From: Mycolicibacterium baixiangningiae
Lineage (GTDB): Bacteria; Actinomycetota; Actinomycetes; Mycobacteriales; Mycobacteriaceae
Length of the DNA stretch: 64,000 nt
Reading direction: 5' to 3'
NCBI RefSeq assembly: GCF_016313185.1
Contig: NZ_CP066218.1
Location: forward strand, 2,790,001 to 2,854,000
Under the pieces are notes generated by a model. That model was not told the DNA's origin, searched no databases, and saw nothing but the letters and a program-made list of their open reading frames with translations. A program made the translations under genes and the position numbers. Positions 25,366 through 33,987 of this stretch are shown here, one piece after another (positions within the stretch are counted from its first letter, which is position 1; each line of letters opens with the position of its first letter).

Positions 25366-25725
25366 GTGAACTCCAGAATGACGGGTGCCAGCGTGCGTTC
25401 ACTGCGCTACTACGAACAGCGGCGGCTGTTGTTGTCGCGCCGGACCGGCGGCGGGCAGCGCATCTATGAGCAGGATGCGATCGAGCGTGTCTTGCTCATA
25501 CGGGAATTGTTCGCCGCCGGCCTGAGTAGCGACGGCGTGGTGAAGCTGCTGCCCTGCATCGACTCGGGAACGGCGACACCGGCAATGGTGCAGCACCTGG
25601 TCTGCGAACGGGCCCGGATCGACGCCGAAGTGAGCAGGCTGACCGCCACGCGTGACCGCCTTGACCACATCATCACCGAGACGCGGCGCAACCTCCTGTC
25701 CCGACCCGCGGTCGCGCATCCATGA
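25366..25725 (+). CDS. MerR-family regulator with altered N-terminus
   Basis: A 119-residue MerR regulator: the helix-turn-helix TGASVRSLRYYEQRRLL, then GQRIYEQDAIERVLLIRELFAAGLS, then a dimerisation helix. The usual start MKIGEL is present at 25356 (atgaagatcggtgaactc) but out of frame: two bases appear to be missing between GEL and RMTGAS. In the present sequence translation can begin at GTG 25366 or ATG 25378, losing about six residues before the recognition helix. The gene may still work, or may be a recent pseudogene. Confidence 0.7.
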   Translation: MNSRMTGASVRSLRYYEQRRLLLSRRTGGGQRIYEQDAIERVLLIRELFAAGLSSDGVVKLLPCIDSGTATPAMVQHLVCERARIDAEVSRLTATRDRLDHIITETRRNLLSRPAVAHP

Positions 25726-26079
25726 ATTGACCACCACTTGTCCTCCAGTGGCGCGGCGGGTCCTCCTCCGCTCGGTCTCGCGGCAACACCAGACCAGCGG
25801 CCAGGTGCGGTATCGCGGCTGGTATCACTCGGATGGTTCGTCCTCACCGGATCACTTACCACAGGCGGCAAATTTGCTGGGGTGTGCTCGGCGTCACGAC
25901 TGGCATAGTTCAAATGCGACACCCACAGTTGGGTTCTTACATTCTTGGCGGGCAGGGTGTCTCTCTACCAGAGAAAAGAGACAGCCCTATGCAGCTAACC
26001 ACCTACCGCAGACCCTTCCCGGGCCGAACCCGTTAACGGTCTCTGGGACCCCCGCCGTCCGACCTGTCTTGAAGTTGCA
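25726..26079. other. Gene-free stretch with one hairpin
   Basis: No credible gene is seen in these 354 bases. A hairpin (gggtgtctct at 25955-25964 with agagacagccc at 25977-25987, one bulge) is the only clear structure. Base composition is a little less GC-rich than in the core region, in keeping with an island. Confidence 0.6.
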
Positions 26080-26080
26080 C

Positions 26081-26120
26081 ATCACACGACACGCCCAGCA
26101 GCGACACGACACGCCCAGCA
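26081..26120. repeat. 20-bp tandem repeat in a kinase remnant
   Basis: Two tandem 20-bp units (26081-26100 and 26101-26120) share 18 identical bases (acacgacacgcccagcag). They lie at the end of the frameshifted kinase fragment and look like a slippage duplication. Confidence 0.85.
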
Positions 26121-26250
26121 GCGCGGTGGGGCGCGTAGTCCAGTGCCTTCGCGACCTCGGTGACGATGTGGATGGCATGGCGGCAGCGTCATCGTCCTGG
26201 CGCGCAAGGTCTCCTCGGCGTCGGTGCCACTGACGTACCGTAGAGCGAGG
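26085..26250 (-). pseudogene. Serine/threonine kinase fragment (PknF type), frameshifted
   Basis: On the minus strand one frame reads ALRYVSGTDAEETLRARTMT (from about 26247) and the next frame continues AIHIVTEVAKALDYAPHR. Together these match the stretch between the hinge and the catalytic loop of mycobacterial PknF/PknI/PknJ-like kinases (YVDGTDAA...IVTAVAEALDYAH). The frame is broken between them. Neither the ATP-binding loop nor the HRD catalytic loop is present. The 20-bp repeat interrupts the 3' side. It is a short relic. Confidence 0.5.
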
Positions 26251-26355
26251 GTCCGCGTACTCGCGGCGTTGTAGCGCCGCTGACCTCTCGTGTGTCGAAT
26301 GTTTCCCCGTTCCGCAACGTTTCCATCTGGGGGCTTTCGAGGCGGGAAAGTGACG

Positions 26356-27954
26356 ATGGGCGAGCACACGGACTTGTACGACGTGATTTTCGTGGGCGGT
26401 GGTCACAACGCGTTGGTGGCGGCCGCCTACCTCACCGGGGCCGGTCGCAGCGTGCTGGTTCTGGACAACAACGACCGTCCTGGCGGATTCGTGCGGACAG
26501 ACGAGATCATCCCCGGATTTCGCGGGGACACCTTTTCGGCTGCGCACACGCTGCTCTTTGCCGGCCCCGTCTACCGAGACCTGGGTGCAAAGCTCGAGTC
26601 CGTCGGGCTCCGCTACGTCGACCCCGTCCACCCGTCCGGCGTGTCGATGGAGGATGGGACCACGGCCGTGATGCCGAGGACCATGGAGGAGTTCGTCGCG
26701 GAGGCGGACCGACTGGTTCCTGGTGACGGGGCGACGTTTCGCGAACTCATCGAGGAGCTCGCCCCCTCGGTGGGTGACGTCTTCGCGCTCTTCTCCGAAG
26801 ACCTCACCTCGGCGGAGGCCAAGCAGATCAGGGACAGGCTCCTGACCGGTTCCGGCGGAGTGGGATTCTCCTCCTTCGCCGCCTCCCTGGTGGAATCCGC
26901 ACGGGACGTGGTCGACCGATTCGCCTCGGCGACCCTGCGCAGCATGCTCGGTTCGTGGGCCACCCACTTCGGCAAGGGGCCCGACGACGCCGGCGGCGGC
27001 ATATGGGTCAAGTTGTTCGTGCTGGCAAGCATGCAGGGTGGTCAGCCCGTGCCCGAGGGAGGGAGCGGCCGATTGGCCGAGGCCCTAGCGCGTCTGGTTG
27101 CCGACCAAGGCGGCACGGTACGCACCGGTGAGCACGTCACGCAGATCGTCGTCGAGGCTGGTCGCGCAGTCGGCGTGCGTACCGAGCACGGCGAGTTCGT
27201 CCGCGCCGTCGACGCCGTCATCGCATCAGTCACGCCGGACCAGCTGTACCTACGGCTGCTCTCGAATGCCGACGTTCCGACGGACTTGATCCGACAGGCG
27301 TCCCGTTACCGCTATGGGCGCGGCCAGCTGCAGCTGAACCTGGCTCTGTCCCGCCCGCCGCGTTGGCCCGACGAGCGCTTCGACCGAGTGGGACAGCCCT
27401 TCTTGACCGACTCCCTGGACGGGCTGGCACTTCACGTCGCTCACACCAAGGCCTCGTTGCTCCCGAGTAAGCCCACGTTCTCGGTCCAGGTGCCGACCGC
27501 CGTCGATCCGACGCGCGCACCGGCGGGCCGGGCGGTGATGCGCGTGCAAGTCACCGACGTGCCGACTCGACCCCGCGGTGACGCAGCCGGAATCATCGAG
27601 GTGGGCGACGTTGGCTGGACCCAGGATCTCACCAGCCGCTTCGTCGAGCGGGTGCTCAACACCTTGGAGCGTCACGCGCCCGGGATCACCGGCAGCATCC
27701 TTGGGCACACCGTCGTCACGCCCTCCGACCTCGCCTCCTTCAACCTGAACGCCGGCCCCGGAGATGCATATGCCGGGGCTCAGGATCTTGCGCAGAGCTA
27801 CCTGTTTCGTCCGTTGGCCGGCCAACCGAGCCATCGCACCGCGGTGCCGAACGTGTACATGATCGGGGCCGGCACGTGGCCCGGTGGTGGCGTGAGCGGT
27901 TCGTCGGGTTACATCGTCGCCCGCCAACTACTGGCGGACGGAGTGACGTCCTAG
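26356..27954 (+). CDS. FAD-dependent oxidoreductase, phytoene desaturase/PYROXD2-like
   Basis: A 532-residue flavoprotein. The dinucleotide-binding motif DVIFVGGGHNALVAAAYL starts at residue 9, with DNNDRPGG after it. The C-terminal FAD motif is NVYMIGAGTWPGGGVSGSSG. The overall family is that of CrtI-type desaturases and animal PYROXD2. No phytoene synthase or other carotenoid gene is near, so I do not call it a carotenoid gene. The ATG at 26356 is used; GTG 26350, just after a GGGAAAG box, is an alternative that adds two residues. Confidence 0.85.
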   Translation: MGEHTDLYDVIFVGGGHNALVAAAYLTGAGRSVLVLDNNDRPGGFVRTDEIIPGFRGDTFSAAHTLLFAGPVYRDLGAKLESVGLRYVDPVHPSGVSMEDGTTAVMPRTMEEFVAEADRLVPGDGATFRELIEELAPSVGDVFALFSEDLTSAEAKQIRDRLLTGSGGVGFSSFAASLVESARDVVDRFASATLRSMLGSWATHFGKGPDDAGGGIWVKLFVLASMQGGQPVPEGGSGRLAEALARLVADQGGTVRTGEHVTQIVVEAGRAVGVRTEHGEFVRAVDAVIASVTPDQLYLRLLSNADVPTDLIRQASRYRYGRGQLQLNLALSRPPRWPDERFDRVGQPFLTDSLDGLALHVAHTKASLLPSKPTFSVQVPTAVDPTRAPAGRAVMRVQVTDVPTRPRGDAAGIIEVGDVGWTQDLTSRFVERVLNTLERHAPGITGSILGHTVVTPSDLASFNLNAGPGDAYAGAQDLAQSYLFRPLAGQPSHRTAVPNVYMIGAGTWPGGGVSGSSGYIVARQLLADGVTS

Positions 27955-28675
27955 CGGTGTCGCTCACTGCAGAGTCGCCCCGATCGCGGCCACCAACCCG
28001 GCGTGCGCGTCGCGGTGACCAGTTTGGCCCCGGACACGCGGTCAATGACCGCCAAAACGTCAACCAGCCCGCCCCGTCCTCGCCGCGATATCGGTGACAC
28101 CTTTGCCCCCTGCGGGCCCGGCGTCTTTGAAGCCATCAGCAACAGCCTGTAAACCCACCCCAGCACCAACACCCACCCGCGCCGAGATGCGAAAGGAACT
28201 GCCACTGCAGGCGTTGTGAAAATGGTGCCTCGCCTACGTAGGACGGGGGCCGTCCACTCTTACACCGCTCCGGAAGCGGTGGAGACGTCGGTTGACGACG
28301 GGTAACGCGTTTGTGGTTCGGGCGTGAACGATTCGAGCTGGCGGCACGTCAGGGCATATGTGTTGCTCATTGTTGGCTTGGTACTTGATGATTGGGGAGT
28401 TTCATGTTGACGCGACGTGCGCCGAGCACAAGTGCCACGAGCCATCTGTCCTCGCTCCGCCTCGATCGCCCAGGGCGGCCGGGTATGCGAAGACGAATAG
28501 CGACGGCACGTCACTAGTTCAGTGCCCGAGCGCGGTTCGCCGACACGAGTTGCGCGGGTCCACCGCCGCCGAATTCGGCGTGACGGAGTCATCGAAGCCA
28601 CCAGCCGGAGATGTTCAGCGCGAGCGGGACCGCGCCCTCCCACGTTGCCCGCTGTCGTCGTGGTAGGAGAGTCGA
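27955..28675. other. 721-base stretch without an assignable gene
   Basis: No gene with recognisable homology is visible. On the minus strand, about 27960-28205, a reading frame includes GLVDVLAVIDRVSGAKLVTA, which looks like real protein sequence, but I cannot name its family and it runs into ordinary noise on both sides. A 7-bp hairpin (caccgct/agcggtg) lies at 28263-28281. The region may hold relics of the same kind as the kinase and integrase fragments nearby. Confidence 0.55.
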
Positions 28676-29461
28676 ATGATTAGTCAATGGCTGGTGAGCA
28701 ACCTTCCGTCGTGGTTGCTGTTGCTGGGAATCATCGTCGTGGTCGCAGGCGGAGCCGTGCTCCTTCAAACGTTCGTGCGCCGCAAATTCCCCGGCCTCAA
28801 GGGTGAAGAGCACAACGATGTCATCAAGTTCGCATTCGGGGTTGTCGGCTTCGTGTTCGCATTCTTCCTCGGCTTCGTCGTGTCCGCGATGTGGGGACAA
28901 ATCGGCGATGCGGACGGACGAGCGCGTACCGAAGGGGCAGCCGGTGTACAGCTGGTCAGGACCGCTTCCGTGTTCGACCAGCCTGACGGCGACCGTATTC
29001 GAAAGGAGCTGCTCGAATACCAGCAGGCAGCGCTAGTCGAGTGGCGCGAGGTTGCCCAAGGCCGTTCTCATCCGGACGCTGATCGCGCCTTGACGCAACT
29101 CTATGCCGCGTACGAAGAGATTCAAGCGCGCACCGACGCGCAAAAGACCCTACTCTCAACATCTTTCAACAATCTCGACAGTCTCAGCCAGGCCCGTACG
29201 CAACGATTACTGCAAGCGCACACCGATGATGGCCCGCCCTGGTCACTGTGGGCGGTCATCTGGCTGACCAGCGGCCTTCTTCTGGCCTGCGCCATCATCT
29301 ACGACGTTAAGAAACCCGCCACCCACTACACGATGGTGGCGATTCTGGGCGTCTTGGTGGCTGTGAACCTGTTCCTCGTCGCCGAACTGTCACACCCATT
29401 CATTGGTGAGATCGGGACGTCCTCGGACCCACTGCAGCAGGTCATCCAGCAGCTGTCGTAA
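28676..29461 (+). CDS. DUF4239 (bestrophin-like) membrane protein
   Basis: A 261-residue protein with two N-terminal membrane helices (residues about 10-32 and 48-70), a soluble helical middle part (80-180, GDRIRKELLEYQQAALVEW) and two C-terminal membrane helices (about 185-235). This is the DUF4239 layout. Function is unknown; the family is called bestrophin-like from weak similarity to anion channels. The start ATG has a good box (AGGAGA, six bases upstream). It seems to be a single-gene unit. Confidence 0.85.
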   Translation: MISQWLVSNLPSWLLLLGIIVVVAGGAVLLQTFVRRKFPGLKGEEHNDVIKFAFGVVGFVFAFFLGFVVSAMWGQIGDADGRARTEGAAGVQLVRTASVFDQPDGDRIRKELLEYQQAALVEWREVAQGRSHPDADRALTQLYAAYEEIQARTDAQKTLLSTSFNNLDSLSQARTQRLLQAHTDDGPPWSLWAVIWLTSGLLLACAIIYDVKKPATHYTMVAILGVLVAVNLFLVAELSHPFIGEIGTSSDPLQQVIQQLS

Positions 29462-29706
29462 GGATGCCGCCCGGTGGACGTATGACTGAATGCAGCCGAG
29501 GCGTGTTCCGCGCGGCGTGCAACGCGGGCAACCGTAGTCCTGTCTCACAAACGATGGTGACGTGTTGGCGTGAAGGGACTGGACCATGGCGAGTCACCCA
29601 CCCCCAGAATTTTTCGCGCGCCACTGCAGGCCGATGAATGGATGCAGGCCGGGCGCGGTAGCCGCATTCGTCTACCATGCCGCAGCAAGCAGGCCGCGCC
29701 GCGCCG

Positions 29707-30678
29707 TTACGTCGCGGCGGCGGCTTGCCAATCCCGCGCCGCCACCAGCTCGGGGATGAGCGTCTCGGTGAGCAGCCGGACATCGTCGACATCGTCGCCG
29801 GGATAGCGCACCGTGGCGGTGGCGGTGGGAACCGTTCCGCCGACGCCGATCACGCGGGTACCGCGCGGGCCCGTCCACTCGGCCATCTGGGCCTCCCATT
29901 TCGATCCCGCGAACACCAGCATGCGCAGATCGGAGTTCTTGGTGCGGTAGACATCGACGTGGCTCCAGTCACCGCTCTCGCACCCGATCGCCGACCGTCG
30001 AGGACCTTCGCGGAACATCAACGCCCCCTGCTGCGCCGAGGACAGGCGGTGCGCCGGCGCGCACAAGTGGGCCTCGTCTGGACCTAGCAGATGCTCTGAT
30101 ACCTCAGGGCGCCAGTCGTTCTCGGTCGACAGCAGGTGATCGCTGGCCCGCGCGGCCCCGGCGATCGCGGCCACCAGGTCATCGGTGGGGGTGCCGGTCA
30201 GCTGGCATTCGAGCGCCATGAGCATCGCCAGGGTGTGCTGGTAGCTGCGGCAGGCCACCCCGCCGACCTCGGGCTCGGCCAGCAACTCGACGGTCGCATC
30301 GCAGCGTTCTGTGATCGCCGATCCGGCGGTGTTGGTCAACGCCACGGTGCTCGCGGCGGGATCGATTCGCTCCAGTGCGTCAAGGGTTTCCACCGAACCG
30401 CCCGACGCCGATGTCGCCACCACCAGGGTGCCCGGACCCCAGACCGGCAGCAGTTCCGAGGACGCGATCTCGGAGACGGCGCAGATACCGCGGGCGCGCA
30501 GCCGTGCGGCGGCCACACCGCCGGCGTAGGCCGAGGAGCCCATGCCGACGAACACCACACGGGACACCTCGGCGGGCAGCGACCGCGACCATGGATTGTG
30601 TTGTGCGAGTGAGTCGGCGAGCTTCGAGAGCACATCCGGCTTGCGGGCGAGGTCGGCGGCGAATCCGTCGGGGTTCAT
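29707..30678 (-). CDS. SIS-domain sugar-phosphate isomerase-like protein
   Basis: A 323-residue protein with two SIS domains. The first has GMGSSAYAGGVAAARLRARG (about residues 45-64) and the phosphosugar loop ATSASGGSVET (about 90-100). It resembles the isomerase half of glucosamine-6-phosphate synthase without the glutaminase half. Its start overlaps the kinase stop by four bases. In actinobacterial clusters with glucosamine kinases of the maltokinase type, a SIS protein is a regular neighbour, so amino-sugar-phosphate isomerisation or deamination is a reasonable inference. Confidence 0.85.
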   Translation of the reverse strand: MNPDGFAADLARKPDVLSKLADSLAQHNPWSRSLPAEVSRVVFVGMGSSAYAGGVAAARLRARGICAVSEIASSELLPVWGPGTLVVATSASGGSVETLDALERIDPAASTVALTNTAGSAITERCDATVELLAEPEVGGVACRSYQHTLAMLMALECQLTGTPTDDLVAAIAGAARASDHLLSTENDWRPEVSEHLLGPDEAHLCAPAHRLSSAQQGALMFREGPRRSAIGCESGDWSHVDVYRTKNSDLRMLVFAGSKWEAQMAEWTGPRGTRVIGVGGTVPTATATVRYPGDDVDDVRLLTETLIPELVAARDWQAAAAT

Positions 30679-31895
30679 CGGCTCGTTTCCTGGAGGAAGG
30701 CGGGTAGCGCCGCGTCGGGGACGTACATCCACCGGGGCAGGTGGCGACCGGCGTAGACGATCTCGCGGAGCACCTGCTGCAGCCGGAAGGCCGTCAGCGC
30801 GTGCTCGATGTGCAGACCGGCGTGCCCGGTCTCGGACAGCCCGTGCAGGTACGCGTCGAGCAGGGCACCCCGAGCATCGGCATCGACCGGGGCGAGGCGC
30901 TCCGGCGCGAGCTCGCTGCGTTCGGCCGCGACGATCGCGACATGGGACAACGACTGCAGGATGCCGGCCAGATCGACCGCCGCCGGGACCGGCAGCACCC
31001 GCTCGGTCGGGGGGAGCACCGGATTGCCGTCGAAGTCGGTGACGAAGAGCAGGTCGTCGGCGCGCAGCACCTGACCGACGTGCAGGTCGCCGTGCGCATT
31101 CAGGATCGGGATGTCCACCAGCGTCGACAGCCGGTCCAGGACCGCCGTGATGTGCTCGTCGTGATCGGCCAACAGTTGGGCGTTGCCCGGGGCGGCCAGT
31201 TCACGCGCGGCCGCCAGGGTGGCGAACGCTCCATCGCGCCAACGCTTCGCGTCGGCGCGGGTCGAGGTCGTCACGGTGGCCGCCAGCGACGCGTGCAGGT
31301 CGGCGACCACCGTTCCCAGCCTGGCGCAGACACCGATGGCCGTGGCGTGATCGCCCGACCGTGCGGCGTCCTTGACGAGTTCCACCGCCCAGGTCCAGCC
31401 GTCGACGGCGCCGGGCAGATAGCCGGTGACGGTCGCGACCAAGGTCTCTGCACCGTCGTACGGCCTCCAGGTCACCACCCCCCACGGTGTCGGCATCGCG
31501 CTGAACCCCGCCGCGGTGAGGGCGGCCAGCCTGCCGGGCGCCGGATGCGGACCCGGTTCGAGGTGGGTGGCCCACTTCACCACCGCGCGGTCGCCGACGA
31601 TGATCGATTCGTTGGTCTGATCAACGGTGACGGGGCGTTCAGTTTCCGGTGTGGGCCCGCTGGTCCAGGACACCACCTCGAACCGTCCCCGCACTGAACG
31701 ACCGGGCGTGCCGGCGAGCAACTGCAGCAGCGCCTCGGCCGTCCCGTCACCGGGGCCGGCTCGTCGCCACCGGTCGCCATCGGCGACGGCGGGTACCGCC
31801 GAGAGCCTGCCGTCCCGGTCGACGATGGCCAGTGCGTGCCGACCGCCGAGGCGCAGCAGATCGAGCGGGTCTAGGTCGGTCGAGTCGGACTGCAC
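30675..31895 (-). CDS. Maltokinase-like aminoglycoside-phosphotransferase-fold kinase
   Basis: A 406-residue kinase. VVKWATHL carries the ATP-binding Lys, HGDLHVGQVL the catalytic Asp, and VTDFDGNP the Mg-binding Asp. The N-terminal cap domain (1-110) is as in mycobacterial maltokinase. Linkage to a SIS protein rather than to treS or glgE genes argues for a glucosamine kinase (the family described from Streptacidiphilus) rather than a maltokinase. The GTG start at 31895 is four bases after the glycosyltransferase stop; upstream starts would lie inside that gene. Confidence 0.85.
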   Translation of the reverse strand: MQSDSTDLDPLDLLRLGGRHALAIVDRDGRLSAVPAVADGDRWRRAGPGDGTAEALLQLLAGTPGRSVRGRFEVVSWTSGPTPETERPVTVDQTNESIIVGDRAVVKWATHLEPGPHPAPGRLAALTAAGFSAMPTPWGVVTWRPYDGAETLVATVTGYLPGAVDGWTWAVELVKDAARSGDHATAIGVCARLGTVVADLHASLAATVTTSTRADAKRWRDGAFATLAAARELAAPGNAQLLADHDEHITAVLDRLSTLVDIPILNAHGDLHVGQVLRADDLLFVTDFDGNPVLPPTERVLPVPAAVDLAGILQSLSHVAIVAAERSELAPERLAPVDADARGALLDAYLHGLSETGHAGLHIEHALTAFRLQQVLREIVYAGRHLPRWMYVPDAALPAFLQETSR

Positions 31896-31899
31896 CGGT

Positions 31900-33213
31900 T
31901 CAGGCGGGCGTGGGGCGAAGTTCGTACCCCACACGTTCGATGACATCGGCCGCCAGGCGCAGCCCGTCGCGCTTGCGGACCTGTTCGCCGATCTGGTAAA
32001 CCCGCTCGCGCAGTGCACCATCGGCGAGTATGCGCTCCAGCGCGCCGGTCAATTGGTCGTCGGTGAAGTGGTAGGTGTCCAGCCGCACACCGAGGTCCAA
32101 TTCGTCGATGCGCTGGGCATTCTCGTACTGGTCCCAGAACAGCGGGAGCACGATCAGCGGCTTCCCGAAGTGCAGCGCTTCGGTGGTGGTGTTGTTGCCG
32201 CCGTGGGAGATCACCGCGTCGACGAGCGGCATGATCCTGGTCTGGGGAAGCATCTGCGCTCCCACCATGTTGCCGGCGAGGGTGATCTTGTCGGCCTGCG
32301 GTCCCATGCTCACGATGAAGCGGTGCCGGGTGGTCGCCAACACATCGATGAGCCGTTGCATCAGCGAAACATCCGCTCCGCCAAGGGAACCCAGCGACAG
32401 GTACAGGAGGGCGCTGTCGGTCGGACGGTCGGTCACGGAGGCGGGCACAGCGTAATCCTCGTCGGTCTCCCGGATACTCGAGTCCACCCGCGTCCACGAC
32501 TCGTCGAGCGGGCGCCGGTCGGTGTAGTCCGCTTCGGCGGGGTAAAGGTAGATGGTGGCGGCGTTGTCGCGAGGCATGAATTCCAGGTCCGGGAGCGGCG
32601 CCGCACCCTGCTCGCGCACCCAGGCGTCGAATTCCGCCCACATGGGGCGCAGTGCCCGGTCGAACTCGGCGAGGTAGGGGCCCCAGTCGGACCTGTCATC
32701 GCTGGGCAACCCCGAGAACGGCGGCGGCACATCGGGTCCGGGCACCTCCAGCGGGCTACAGGACATGAAACGGACGAACGGTTTACCCGCGGTGGTCAGC
32801 GCCGGGAAGAGGACGACATTGTCCTCGACGATGACATCGGGTTGGTGCTTGGCGATGATCTCGCGCAACCGCGGCTCGCAGTACTTGGCGCCGTCGATGA
32901 GGGCCTGAAAGGTCGGCTTGATGAAGGTTTCGAGCTGCTCGATGGTGGGTTTGGCGAACTCGGGCGCGGTCTCTGCGATGAAGTCCGTCCAGAACTGGCC
33001 CGCGTCGCCTTCGCCGGCGCCCTCGACCGGTTCCGCCAGGTCGACGAGTTCCTCGATGAACCCGAACTTGCCGATCTTGCCGGCCCAGGAGGATTCGGCG
33101 GCGAACACGATCTGATGGCCGCGCTCGCGTAGTTTCGCCGCGACGCCGATGCACTGGTTGGTGGGTCCGTAGGCGGACTCCGGCCAGAACATGATGGTAA
33201 GAGGCTCGCTCAT
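31900..33213 (-). CDS. GT1-family glycosyltransferase (UGT/MGT-like)
   Basis: A 437-residue glycosyltransferase with two Rossmann-like halves. The C-terminal nucleotide-sugar signature is clear: PLVDAVISHGGNNTTTEALH and GKPLIVLPLFWDQYENAQRI. The N-terminal half (MFWPESAYGPTNQCIGVAAK) binds the acceptor. It is soluble, so it probably glycosylates a small lipophilic acceptor. The start ATG at 33213 has an upstream GAAAGGA box and overlaps the TetR stop. Donor and acceptor are unknown; the operon suggests an amino sugar. Confidence 0.88.
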   Translation of the reverse strand: MSEPLTIMFWPESAYGPTNQCIGVAAKLRERGHQIVFAAESSWAGKIGKFGFIEELVDLAEPVEGAGEGDAGQFWTDFIAETAPEFAKPTIEQLETFIKPTFQALIDGAKYCEPRLREIIAKHQPDVIVEDNVVLFPALTTAGKPFVRFMSCSPLEVPGPDVPPPFSGLPSDDRSDWGPYLAEFDRALRPMWAEFDAWVREQGAAPLPDLEFMPRDNAATIYLYPAEADYTDRRPLDESWTRVDSSIRETDEDYAVPASVTDRPTDSALLYLSLGSLGGADVSLMQRLIDVLATTRHRFIVSMGPQADKITLAGNMVGAQMLPQTRIMPLVDAVISHGGNNTTTEALHFGKPLIVLPLFWDQYENAQRIDELDLGVRLDTYHFTDDQLTGALERILADGALRERVYQIGEQVRKRDGLRLAADVIERVGYELRPTPA

Positions 33214-33833
33214 CGTGGTGTCCTTTCGCCCGGCTCGCGGCGGGGGAGGGGGTGGCCGGTTGCCACCCGTGCGTAGTCGAGGATCTGCTCGATCGATGCG
33301 TTGGCATCGAGGCTGGGATGACGGGCCACCATGCGGTATCCGTAGGCATCCTCGAGTGCCACGATGTTGCGGGCGATGGCCAACGAGGGTGAAGTCAGGG
33401 TGAAAACGTTCTGGGCGGCACCGGATTCCAGGATCACCTGGTACATCGCCACCTGCCGATCGAAGAGTGCGGTCAGCAGGACACCGTAGGTGGGATAACG
33501 CCCGGCCGCGCCGCCGAGCTCGCACAGCAGCTTCACCGCCGGATCGTCGGAGTCGACGGGCAGGCCCGATTCGATGGTGACCACCAAACGGCGATCCGGT
33601 TCGGCGATGCCTTCGATCGCGCGCAGTCGCTCGTCGTAGAACCGCTCCATACCGGCGCGGTTGGCCTCCACGAGCAGCGTCTGCACGTCGGGGAAGTGAT
33701 AGAGGACCGCGCCGGAGGTCAGACCGGCTTCGGCCGCGACCTGGTTGAGTTGCACGTCGGCGCCATGTTTCATCACGGCGCGCTGCGCGGCGTGAAGTAG
33801 GTTGGCGCGTCGCTCCGTGCGGCTCACCGGCAC
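33210..33833 (-). CDS. TetR-family regulator
   Basis: A 207-residue regulator with an N-terminal helix-turn-helix (RANLLHAAQRAVMKHGADVQ, then VAAEAGLTSGAVLYHF). The GTG start at 33833 is six bases after GGAGG; an upstream GTG (33860) would add nine residues but has no such box. It is the first gene of the operon with the glycosyltransferase, kinase and SIS genes (four-base overlap). A 22-bp palindrome 57 bp upstream is the likely operator, so it probably controls its own operon and perhaps the divergent oxidase gene. Confidence 0.88.
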   Translation of the reverse strand: MPVSRTERRANLLHAAQRAVMKHGADVQLNQVAAEAGLTSGAVLYHFPDVQTLLVEANRAGMERFYDERLRAIEGIAEPDRRLVVTIESGLPVDSDDPAVKLLCELGGAAGRYPTYGVLLTALFDRQVAMYQVILESGAAQNVFTLTSPSLAIARNIVALEDAYGYRMVARHPSLDANASIEQILDYARVATGHPLPRREPGERTPR

Positions 33834-33889
33834 CGTGCACCTCCGTATGTCGGGTGTCACTGTGCCAGGAAAGTAGCGATTCGGGAAGA

Positions 33890-33911
33890 CTGACTTTGAA
33901 CTGAAAGTCAG
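33890..33911. promoter_or_regulatory. Palindromic operator between tetR and the amine oxidase gene
   Basis: A perfect inverted repeat: ctgacttt (33890-33897), six-base spacer, aaagtcag (33904-33911). The size fits a TetR-family operator. It lies between the divergent promoters. Confidence 0.7.
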
Positions 33912-33931
33912 GTTTTACATACGTAACGCGG

Positions 33932-33960
33932 TTGACATGCACATTGTCGCCTTGTGTTCT
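33932..33960 (+). promoter_or_regulatory. Promoter of the FAD amine oxidase operon
   Basis: A perfect -35 TTGACA (33932-33937) is followed after 17 bp by TGTTCT (33955-33960), 28 bp before the ATG. The palindrome at 33890-33911 lies just upstream. Confidence 0.5.
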
Positions 33961-33987
33961 CTGAAGGGCAGTGCAACTATCGTCCGA

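Noticed and set aside
26356..27954. Carotenoid biosynthesis locus
   Set aside because: The flavoprotein resembles CrtI, but no phytoene synthase, cyclase or prenyl synthase gene is near; the PYROXD2-like group is more likely.
24400..29700. attR copy of the tRNA-Pro 3' end
   Set aside because: Only short partial matches (for example gttcaaat near 25907 and agcccgat near 24457) were found by eye; none is long enough.
30675..31895. Maltokinase of the GlgE pathway
   Set aside because: The fold fits, but there is no treS, glgE or glgB nearby, and the SIS and glycosyltransferase partners point elsewhere.
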